DNA of 64,000 nucleotides from NCBI RefSeq assembly GCF_000004075.3, contig NC_026657.2, forward strand, positions 8,742,001 through 8,806,000, written 5' to 3'. Positions 46,409-56,900 of the stretch are shown piece after piece. Both the position numbers and the translations under genes were made by a program. The notes below the pieces were generated by a model, which searched no databases, had not been told where the DNA came from, and saw only the letters and a program-made list of their open reading frames with translations. Every line of letters begins with the position of its first letter. The first letter of the stretch is position 1. The stretch is from Cucumis sativus (lineage: Eukaryota > Streptophyta > Magnoliopsida > Cucurbitales > Cucurbitaceae).

Positions 46409-46493
46409 TGGGGTGAGAGAGGCTCGAACTCTCGACCTCAGGATAACTCTTTAGCTATGAGACCTACGCGCTAGCCAACTGCGCCACCACCCC
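46409..46493 (-). tRNA. tRNA-Met(CAT): tRNA-Met (CAT), elongator, with 11-nt intron, copy 2
   Basis: Identical over all 85 bp to the copy at 38321, intron included. It lies 280 bp downstream of the stop codon of PP2-B member C, in the opposite orientation, and 799 bp before the ATG of member D. A T6 Pol III terminator follows directly on the minus strand. Confidence 0.96.
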
Positions 46494-47292
46494 TAGATGC
46501 AAACAAAGCAAATTTTTAAATATTTTTCTATTAATCAAACATTTTTTTTCCTGAAAAATTACCTTAGACAACAACAAAATTGAGAAAAAAAACCATTTAT
46601 TTGTTTAACATTACAAATTTGACAAATGTGATGTAGTTTTTTTTTAATTTGGTATTTTAACAATTTTGAAAATATAAGTGAGATAGACTTTATTATTATT
46701 GTTATTTTTTGCTATTTTTACAAACTTCCATTTTTTTCCTTTCTTTTTATGCTATTATTATGACCATACATTTTGTTTTCTACGTTATTTAAGTTTAATC
46801 TCATCCTAACGAGTAAAATATAATTCAATAATGTAATTATAAAACTTATCAATCTATTTTTACGATTTAAATTATTTAATAATAAAACAATAGTGTAACT
46901 AATAGTAAATGTGTTAAATGTATATTTGAAATACATTTTTAAATATTTAATTTATAAATTTAGAAAGCAAGTGATTTTCAATAGAGAGAAAATATTTGGG
47001 ATTGATAACCTTTAAAAATAACTTTTAAGTATATTTTAAATAATTTTAATAAAAATGATAGTTTAGATAACGATAGATTTGTTGAAAAGCACTTTTTGGA
47101 TAAGCCAATCATAGTTAAAATCCTCCTTGTCTTTTTCTTGAATAACAATGATTTAATTCTACTGTTTAAAGAAAATAAAGAAAGAAAAAGGGACTGTGGT
47201 CAAGTCAAGCTAACACCCACCAACCTTGGGTGGAGAGGATACTTTTGCTAACACAGAAATCAAAACTAAAAAGGAAAAAACCCAAATCAGAG

Positions 47293-49089
47293 ATGGACAT
47301 CAACCAGCTACCGGCGGAGTGCCTTTCTTGCATTTTGGCCTTCACATCACCAAAGGACGCCTGCAGATCTGCCGTCGTGTCGCCGGCTTTCAGATCAGCC
47401 GCGGATTCCGACGCTCTTTGGACCACTTTTCTGCCGTCCGATTACCGGCAGATCATTTCTCAGGCTTCGTCTTCATCTACGTCGTCGTTTCTGAATTCAC
47501 TGTCCAAAAAGGCTCTCTACCTCCGTCTCTCCGATCATTTGCTTTTTATTGGCTCTGGAAATTCGGTAAATTTAAACTGCTTCATTTATCCAAACCTTAA
47601 TTTTGATTACTTAAAACTAAATCTCTGTTTTTAATTTCCTATCTTATAGCACTCTAAACCATTTTATGAGTTCACAAAATCAAACTTTCAGTTACACATG
47701 GTGGATATGAGCAATGTAATTATGGATTACTTGGGTAATTGAATAAATCTGAAAATAAAATCTGTTGTTCTAATCAAGTAGTTTTGTTATTTACAATTGC
47801 TATTATTTAGTTACTTATAAATTAGTTCTTGAGAATGGGATTAATGATTTGAAACAGGGTTTTGTGTTGGAGAAAGGGAGTGGGAAGAAATGTTATATGA
47901 TAGGAGCAAGAGATCTGGAGATTGTTTGGGGGAGTTCACCCGAATATTGGACTTGGCAATCCATTCCTACATCAAGGTCCCTCTTTCTTTTTCCCCTCTC
48001 TCTATAACATATATACTCTCATTTGTTAATTTTATCATTATTTTTATTTCTAAATTATGTTCTTGATTTTTTTTCTCACAAATTTCTTATGGATCTCATA
48101 CCATAATTTGAAGATCCCATATAATTAATAATATAGATAGGTCCTAAAAATATAGAAATTTCTAATAAAAAAATAAATTTTAATTCAGTACATTTGTGGA
48201 ATTTTGTAATAGATTTGAGTCATTTTTTAAAAATTTTGAATTACGGTAAGGTTTAAGTACTTTTTATTTATTTATTTTAGAAGTAAACATTTGACAGAAA
48301 AAAATACAAATTTAGTTCCTAATTTTAATAAGTTTTAAATTCAATCACTATTGATATTCTATCTTTAACTATTTAAATTAAAATTATTTAGTCTATGCGT
48401 TTAACTTTTTAGCTCTTATTATGAAAATATTTAATTAAAAAAATCTGCACATAGAATTGGTTAACTAGGAAGGGTTACAAATTTGATAATACATAGATAT
48501 GATAAATAATTACATGTCGACTAAATTGTTACAAAAAAAAAAAAAAGGATTTAAAATTGTTATTACCGTTTTGATAAACAAATATAATAAAATATAATAA
48601 CAAATAAAAGAAAAACACAAGAACACATATGGTAATGATATTGAAATTGTGGAAGTCTAAAGCTTATAAAACCACAGGTTTTCTGAAGTGGCTGAGTTAC
48701 AATATGTGTGGTGGCTTGAAATCAAAGGGAAAATAGAGGGTAGAAATTTAAGTCCTAAAACCAAATATGCAGCTTACTTTGTGTTCAAGCTTGTGGAAGA
48801 CAATTTTTGTCGCCATGTGTTTGAAACAACACCTGTTTCATTAGAAGTTCATTTTGAAGGGGCAGAGGTTGAAGAAGATAGAAGGAAAAGGGTAATTTTG
48901 GACCCTCTTGAAGGATCTTCTGTAGTTTGTGTAGAAAGAAGTGATGGATGGATGGAGGTTGAAATGGGTGAATTCTTCAATGAATGTGGAGACGATGGGT
49001 CGATTATTTTCCATTTGATGCAGATTGATAGGCTGAGAAAAGGTGGATTAATTGTTGAAGGAGTTGAGATTAGACCTAAATATGAGTAG
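47293..49089 (+). CDS. PP2-B: F-box protein PP2-B type, array member D
   Basis: Three exons, 47293-47565, 47858-47976 and 48678-49089; 267 residues, all splice sites intact. F-box in exon 1 (LPAECLSCILAFTSPKDACR), PP2 domain in exons 2-3 (WTWQSIPTSRFSEVAELQ, YVWWLEIKGKIEGRNLSPKT, GWMEVEMGEFFNECGDDGS, ending EIRPKYE). An in-frame ATG at 47230 lies 21 codons upstream but the start at 47293 matches members A and C. The variable patch here reads KLVEDNFCRHVFETTP. Exon 2 begins GGT rather than AGT, giving Gly for Ser at the junction. Same presumed SCF receptor role as its paralogs. Confidence 0.92.
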
Positions 49090-49651
49090 AATAATAATTT
49101 AATATCATTGCATGAGAAACTATTTAATGTAATTTTCATTGTTGTTGTAACTGAATAACTAAAAAGAGATTGGATGATTGATATACTTTGTTAAACCATA
49201 TGTGAAAATTTGAGTTTATGCGAGATTCATAAATTATTAATTTTATGTCAAATTAGGAATTGGGAGGAAAAAACTTTTATATTACAGAAGAAGAAATAAT
49301 TGTAACAATATTATATAAAAATGGTTAAATAAATTTATGAATTGTAGTATCTAAAAAAATGAGATAAAAATAAATTAGTTCAAGATTAGAACAAGGTAAA
49401 TTTATACCGTAAATTTGAGTTATATTAATTTAAATCAGAAACCTATTTATAAATAGTTTAAATGTGTTTTTAAAATACACTTTCAATTGTTTAATTTTAA
49501 AAGTAAGTTATTTTAAAAAAGAAAAAAAAAACGACCTTTATAATAGTTTTTCAACTTTATTTTGAATAATTTAAAGAAAAATAAGTTTTCCTTTTTAAAC
49601 ATTTTTTACAGGAAATCCCGTTTACAAAATGTTTTAAAAAACAAAAAACGA

Positions 49652-49736
49652 TGGGGTGAGAGAGGCTCGAACTCTCGACCTCAGGATAACTCTTTAGCTA
49701 TGAGACCTACGCGCTAGCCAACTGCGCCACCACCCC
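49652..49736 (-). tRNA. tRNA-Met(CAT): tRNA-Met (CAT), elongator, with 11-nt intron, copy 3
   Basis: Third identical 85-bp copy, 562 bp downstream of PP2-B member D and opposite to it. Flanking bases differ from the other two copies right up to the gene edges, while the gene body and intron do not. T-rich terminators follow on the minus strand (49642-49650). Confidence 0.96.
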
Positions 49737-49890
49737 AAGATGAAGATCAAAATAATTTTTGAGTTATTGTTTTAATACTAAAATATTTGTTATTTGTCTT
49801 ATAAGTTTTGACTATTTATATGGTGTTCTTTAGTTGAAACTCAATTATGTTAAATAGACTAAATTCTTTTGACAAATAATATATAAAAGA

Positions 49891-49952
49891 TTGGAGTACG
49901 GTTTGAATTTCCAACCTTCGAATAACTTGTTAGCTAACTACACCACCACCCT
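49891..49952 (-). pseudogene. Decayed tRNA-Met copy
   Basis: The stretch from 'ttggagtacggtttgaattt' to 'tagctaactacaccaccacc' aligns with the three intact tRNAs: the T arm (GGTTTGAATTTCC against GGCTCGAACTCTC), the 'gaataac' segment and the D arm/acceptor ('gctaactacaccaccaccc' against 'gctagccaactgcgccacc'). About 20 bp covering the anticodon arm are missing and both promoter boxes are damaged. It lies 155 bp beyond copy 3, so the tRNA was duplicated at least once more. Confidence 0.75.
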
Positions 49953-51176
49953 CAAAATATTGGATATTTGAAATAAACAAGTTTATTGTATTCTTATGCT
50001 ATTATTTTGTTCATTTTGGTATTTTGGTCTCCAAAATTTAACATAATAAAACATTTTGAACCTATTCGTTATTCTATCATTACTGTTTACATGATAAGAA
50101 ACTGTGTGACTTCAATTTGGGAATAACGTGTTTATTATTTGGATGTATTTAAGCTACGTAGGTTAGGTGGCATGTGCATTAGATGAACATATATTAAATG
50201 CTATAACATTGTAGATTGAAAATCTTAATTCTTCATGGTTGAACAAATATTTTTAGACATTGAAGAAGTAAAACTATACATATTCCATATGATTTAATTA
50301 TTTTTGCTTTTGGGTCAATATGAATCATAGTTTCTTTTCCAATTGTTAGACTTTTACAATAACGTCGAAATATCTATTATGATAAACTATCATGAATGAG
50401 TTTAGTGATAAAAAGAAAACGCAATCTCAAGATCAATTGTTTAATTTATAGTATCTATTTGCCAAGAAAATAAATTTCTATGAGTTTATTGCACAAAACT
50501 AGCAACACAACTATGTATTTGAGTTTATTTTAAAAAAAAATGATATGCTGTGTACAAGTTTTCTTTTAGTTTCATTCACTTCAAATGTTTTTATCTCTTT
50601 TAACATTCATTACTTTTAACCGAAGATCAAACTCCTCACCTCTAAAATGGAAGATTGTGTCATTTATCATTGAGTAACTACTCTTGCATTATTAATTTTT
50701 CATAGCGGTTGTCATAGCATATGTTTGTTCAATTTGGCTATTGCTTTTCATGTACCATATGAAACAAAGCAGTTAGAAATGGTAAATTCAGCACAAATCT
50801 ATAAAATAGTTCTAAACTAATTTTTTATACGAAATTCCATCCTCAAACAATCTTTTATCATGGTACTGCACAATCACATAATAGAGGGAATACATCTTCA
50901 CTTAGATGAGTACCATCTTTTGATGTAAATGATGCATGGAAATCGTTTATCCTCACATCTAAAGCTTCAAAAATTGTATAGAGATGTGTTTCCATTTCTA
51001 CTTCTATCCTCATCCCACTTCCCTCAACCCAAACGTAGACATAGAGTTTAATATAAAAGGTCAATAACTAGCAGAAACATGGCTTTTTTTTCAAAAAGAA
51101 CTTGAAAAAGATATTCAAACAGAAAGTGAATATTTACAGTGTTTCCAATGGGAAGAGAATGAAGCCCCCAAAAGAG
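49953..51176. other. Intergenic DNA with a possible coding relic
   Basis: Mostly AT-rich. On the minus strand, 50860-51020 encodes a frame containing EVEMETHLYTIFEALDVR and NDFHASFTSKDGTHLSED, which faintly resembles the C-terminal ACT-like region of some plant bHLH proteins. No companion exons were found, so it is treated as a possible relic, not a gene. Confidence 0.25.
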
Positions 51177-52475
51177 TCAATGCCACTCTATTCCTCCAAG
51201 TGTCGTGGACCCAACTCCTTCCCATACTTCACCAAGGCCAACCTCTTCACTATCAACACCCTCCATGTTGCTGTCCCACCAGCCGGAGCCACTTGCATCT
51301 GCCCAACACGCAAAAACAAAATATTGACATGAATTACGATATCTTTCAGAATGATTTCGTTGAAAGAACTTAGAAGATGTCAAATACTTACAGTGATTGT
51401 AGAGGGGTTTAGGCTTTTTGTTTCTAGCAATAGGAATCGGCTCTGTCCCTTTTTGGTCGGGTTTTGGGTCGCCTCCTATAACTACCACATTCATCTTCCT
51501 CGTTTGGCTCTCACCTGATGATCCAAGTTAACGAAATTCAAGTTTCATCAGCAATTCAGACACAATAACTCCAAAGAATCAAACAATACAAAGTTACCGA
51601 ATAAGCTTATTACATGGGGTGGTAGAAATAATCCCTTCATTTGATTTCTTTCTTTTTCTCGAGTCTAATATACCATCAGTATTGAAAATATCTCTTTCAC
51701 TTGCACTGCCTGGAACTAAACATTCACATTGGTTTGGTTCAGAACGCTTGAACTGTTCGAAAAGCACCTTTGAAATAGCCGATTCGGTCTGGGAATCCGT
51801 CCCACAGTCAATAGCAATAGGTGCATTATTCGAATTCCTTGGACCCTGCAACGAGGAGAAGGGCGTGGACTTCCCCTGTGTATAAAGAAAATAATCAATA
51901 GCTATCACGATCCTTTAAAATTCGATTTTGCCCCTCTTACCCTTGTTTGTGTCTCGCATTATGCTGCAGTTGACATTTCCTTCGAGAAATAGTGTAGAAA
52001 TCAAATCGTCAATGAAGCAGGAATCGCGAATTGCCATTAAATTCCATCAATTTCACCTCCTTATTTTGATTTTCTCGGTCGATTAGGACAACCAGACCAA
52101 ACAGAATGCACTCTAAAACCCTAGTACTGACGAATTTTCAGCAGCAACCAGAGCAGAAAATGAAACAAACTCGTTACCTTCACCGTCCTCTGCGGAACGG
52201 AAGTCTCCGGCAGTTTCCGAGCGAGGAAGTCTGAGAGCGACAGTTGCGCATTCTTCTTCGACAATTTGCTTTGCGAATCATCGTTCGAACTCTTGAAACT
52301 ATTTCGAGCAAAAGTTAAAGACGTACAACAAAATTAACAAGCGAATAAATTTGTGAAAAAAAAGAAAAGAAAAGGAGCTGTGATCGAGAGATTACGGATT
52401 TGAAGAACGGGAGAGAAAAGACGATGAAATTGAGCGCTGGCCGAAAACCCTAATCGGAGGACGTTCGTTGCTCAT
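51177..52475 (-). CDS. Unrecognised plant protein of 235 residues
   Basis: Five minus-strand exons: 52396-52475, 52178-52298, 51614-51875, 51392-51514, 51177-51298. Phases agree throughout. The exon 3 donor is ambiguous: CAT|GTAATAAG (used here) keeps the frame with the TCAG|GTGAGAGCC acceptor, whereas a later GT at 51600 would need an unusual acceptor. The protein is hydrophilic with basic patches (DSRKRKKSNEG, RNKKPKPLYNH) that could be nuclear signals. It has a motif SLSDFLARKLPETSVPQRTV near residues 47-66 and a distinctive C-terminus, WWDSNMEGVDSEEVGLGEVW followed by EGVGSTTLGGIEWH. Both ends look like conserved motif blocks, with a low-complexity middle. I cannot name the family. An E2F-like TTGGCGC (minus strand, about 52527-52533) lies upstream. 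Confidence 0.75.
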
Positions 52476-52539
52476 TTTGGAATGTCCCGTTTTCGAATTT
52501 CCCTCTTTCCTATCTTCACCTTTTTAGCGCCAATAATTT

Positions 52540-53967
52540 GAAATTTTCACTTTCATTAAGATATAAAAGAAATTAACATAATTATTAGAAAATAGAACTT
52601 TTCATTAAATATTTAGGTTCGTATAAAATTAGATGTAATGAAAATTTTGTATAAGCTATTTTTTATAGAGCGTAAATTGTTTGTTAATTTTTAAAATTTC
52701 GTGCAATATAATTTTCTATAAAAATAAATAGATATTTAATCTAATTTCATAATATTTTATAAAACACTACAAAAAAAAATATATTATGTTAGGTAAATAA
52801 ATATTACTAAACTGAAATTTAACATATAGTTTGTACTATTTATTTGGATGATTAAGTTTTAACTTTCGAATATGTGTGAAATATTTTTTAAAAAAATCTT
52901 ATTTCGTATTGTTTCGTTTTTAGTTGTTTTTTCAAGAAGCCAATTAGAGCTTTTGACCTCAAAATTATATATTTTTATAACAATATGATTTTTTTTATGA
53001 GTTGGGTCATAACTGTTTCTTTTCTTTTTTTCTTCCTACGTGTTGATGTAGAATGGTTGTTCATTCATATTTTTTTTAAAAATCCTTTTAAGACTAAGAT
53101 CACACTATAAATATTTAACCAAGTACTACAAATTATGAAAATGATAAAAGTAATATTTGTAATCATCCAAAATAAAATTGTCACGATGCAAGTATCTCTT
53201 AATAATCTTTGGATGTACTGGACTAAAGCAATATAGCAATATGTATTTTTCTAACATTGAAAATTACTATAATAATTTTCTTTCATGATATCTTGTCATT
53301 AATCTATACGTTCATATTGAATTTTTAATGTACCGAAGAGTGTAGGGATCTCGATTCTTCCCTTTAATCTTATTCTTTTTATATAACATATATATATCTA
53401 TAGATATACATAAATTCAGCTTAATATCAATATAGTAGTTAGCTAGATGGTAAATATATATCCTAATTACTCCTTTGGTTTGAGGATATGAGTTTGAACC
53501 TACTTAAACACATACTTAGTCTAAAGATTAATAGGGATGAATGAATGAATAAAAAAGATGATCAATATATAGATATATGAAATGACGATAGTAATTGGAA
53601 TTGTGAAATGGCATAAGGAGAGAGAGAGAGAGAGAGAGAGAGGCAAAGCATGAAAAAAGGGAGGACGGCAGAATCTAAAATTAAGGGGAATTCTTCACCG
53701 TTCAAATAATTATCAAACTGATTCAACCTCGTCCTCTTTCTTCTTCCAAATTTCTATCACAAAATCCGACGTCCTCGATTCTTTTATCCTCATTTAGCGA
53801 TATTGTCGATTTGCAAGCTGTTTTTACTTGCTTTGCAATTCAGAAATGGAAACTTTCATGTTGTTGCATCAATCTCCAATTCGACGCTGATGATGCATTT
53901 CTACCTGTAGCCAACAAAACAGGAAGAACAAACAATTACCTGTATATTTTCATATATATATATATAA
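52540..53967. other. Divergent intergenic region (unrecognised gene and CSLD1)
   Basis: AT-rich from 52560 to 53600. A (GA)n tract at 53617-53642 and a pyrimidine-rich block to about 53800 mark the probable CSLD1 promoter and leader; an exact start site or leader intron could not be fixed. Confidence 0.45.
53617..53642. repeat. (GA)n tract in the CSLD1 promoter/leader
   Basis: About 13 GA units, 326 bp before the CSLD1 start codon. GAGA tracts often sit in plant core promoters or leaders and can bind BPC-type factors; that role here is inference. Confidence 0.7.
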
Positions 53968-56900
53968 ATGGCGACTTCAAGCCCTAAGAAATCGGTTTCG
54001 AACTCACCGACTTCCTCCGGCCGACCACCGCAGGCAGTGAAATTTTCTCGCCGGACTGCAAGTGGCCGATTCGTAAGTCTTTCTCGCGACGAAGATCTAG
54101 ACATGTCAGGCGATTACTCTGGCCAAACCGATTACATAAACTACACTGTATTGATGCCTCCGACTCCGGATAATCAGCCAGGGGGAGGCGGAACGGGTTC
54201 GGATTCGAAATCAGACGGTATGGCTAAGAGTCGATTCGGATCGGAGGCTCGAGGGTTGGTTAGGCGAGTAGGAGATCCAGAGCCGAATGGAGGAGATGGC
54301 GATGCGGGGAAGATGGATCGGAGAATGTCGGTAATGAAATCGTCGAATAATAATAATAAATCGATGCTGTTGAGAAGCCAAACTTCGGATTTTGATCACA
54401 ATCGTTGGTTGTTTGAGTCGAAAGGAAAATACGGAATCGGAAATGCGTATTGGGAGGATGGTGAACAAGATCATGGGTATGTTAGTGAGGGGATGAGTAT
54501 GGCGGATTTCTTGGACAAGCCATGGCGACCGCTCACTCGTAAAATCAAAGTTCCCCCCGCTGTTCTTAGCCCCTACAGGTATCTTCATGGTCCTCCCTAG
54601 CTACTTCATTAGTTTGTTAGCAATCTGAAATGTACCTTTAATAGCTTTAAACAAAAGCTATAGTTTTTTTTTTTTAAAAAAAAAAAACTCTTTCTCATTT
54701 AGATTGCAATATGAATTAAACAAAACCAATTGTCCTTTAAATCAGGCTGCTGGTGTTCATTCGAATGGTAGTATTGGCATTCTTCCTTGCATGGCGAATT
54801 CGAAACCCTAATCCTGATGCAGTATGGCTATGGGCAATGTCTATCGTTTGTGAGATATGGTTTGCTTTCTCATGGTTATTGGATATACTTCCCAAGCTCA
54901 ACCCTATAAATCGAGCCACTGACCTCGGCGCGCTTCGAGAAAAGTTCGACCAAGCCACCCAGACCAACCCGACTGGGCGGTCTGACCTCCCCGGAGTCGA
55001 CGTGTTTGTGTCAACAGCCGACCCGGAGAAGGAACCGCCACTCGTCACGGCCAACACCATCCTTTCAATCCTGGCCGCTGATTACCCAGTGGAAAAGCTC
55101 TCGTGCTACATTTCAGATGACGGTGGCGCCATACTTTCCTTTGAAGCCATGGCGGAGGCTGTTAAGTTTGCTGAGGTATATATGCCATTTCCTATTTTGA
55201 AATGAAATGTTTTAGTACTTTTGCATGGTGTCATTTTCTCTATCAATCATCCCTACTTTGACCAAAGAATATGCCCTAAAAAATTTGAAATTATTTATAC
55301 CCAACATAAGTTTGAATTTAGTTCTTAGTTTCTACTGTTTGATAAAATCCAAAAAATAATTCTTAAAAGTATACTCTTCACAAGAATTTTATAATCGTAA
55401 AAAATTCAATTATTTTTTCACCAAATTTACAAATATAACCTTATTTCTATTATCTTAAGTACTTAGTTACTGATTTTTTTTTAAGAAAAGAAAGTGTGTG
55501 TGTGTATGAATTATGATTGTGAAATTGATATATTTTGATGAGAGATACAGGTATGGGTACCGTTCTGCCGGAAGCACAACATAGAACCGAGAAATCCAGA
55601 CAGTTACTTCAACGTAAAAACGGATCCGACGAAGAACAAGAAGCGGCCGGATTTTGTGAAGGACCGGCGGTGGATAAAGAGGGAGTACGACGAGTTCAAG
55701 GTAAGGATCAACGGGCTACCGGATGCCATAAGGAAGAGGAGTGAAATGCACAACAAAAGAGAGGAAGACAAGGAGAAGAAACTAGCTCGAGATAAGAACG
55801 GCGGCGACACTCCGGCTGAGCCCGTCAACGTCCTTAAGGCCACGTGGATGGCCGATGGTACCCACTGGCCTGGAACTTGGCTTAACCCATCCCCTGACCA
55901 TTCCAAGGGTGACCACGCTGGCATTTTGCAGGTTCCATATCGATCTTTAATTTTTTAATTTGATCATTCTTTTGGTCTATTTTTTAAAGTTTAAACATTA
56001 GATTTTTTTTTCTAAAGTAAACAGAATCAGAATTAAAATGAAATATACATGAAAAATGCAATTATCTGAATTGAATTTAAACAATTGATCGTTATTTTTT
56101 GTTGTTGAGTTATACTTTTAGTTTACACATTAGATGATGACCACTAAATTTTACTTCAAATTTGATTTGAGTTTATTTCTTGATTTTGAAATTTATTTTT
56201 CATGGTCACAAATATTTTAGTGTAACTTTTGACGGATATATTTAAATTCTTAACCCAACAAAAATATCTTTTATTTGATTTTTAGTTTTTTTGTTTTCGA
56301 AAATAAAGCTATTAACCACCACTTCCACTCTTAGTTTCTACTGTTTGCTTACAAATTATAGAATTGTTTTCAAAATTCATTAAAATTTTGAAAGCTACAA
56401 AATGTAGATTTTAGAAAAACTTACTTTTACTTTCGGTTTAGGTAAATATTCAAATATTTACATAGAAAATTCGATATACATGGTAGGAAAAACAAACACA
56501 AAATTTATAATACAAGTTATTATCAAACTGAGTTTTAGTATTTAAAATATTTATCAATATAACAAGTTCTCGTAGGTTATGTAACATTTTGCAATATATA
56601 TAAATATTTGTTTTATCATTTAAAATATTTTTTTGATTTTAAATTTGGTTTGAATTATAAAAACAACATGCAATTGATTTATATATATACATATTTTAAA
56701 ACCAATAATAAACTTTATTAATGTTATTGATAGTTAAAACTCTTAAAAATGAACATAGGTAATGACAAAGGTACCAGAAAACGACCCAGTACTGGGGCAT
56801 CCAGATGAAAACAAGTTGGACTTCACAGGAGTTGACATTAGAGTTCCAATGTTTGCATACGTATCACGTGAGAAACGGCCTGGCTATGACCACAACAAGA

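Noticed and set aside
54211-54588. 125-codon antisense frame over CSLD1 exon 1
   Set aside because: Shadow of a strongly supported exon; no motif.
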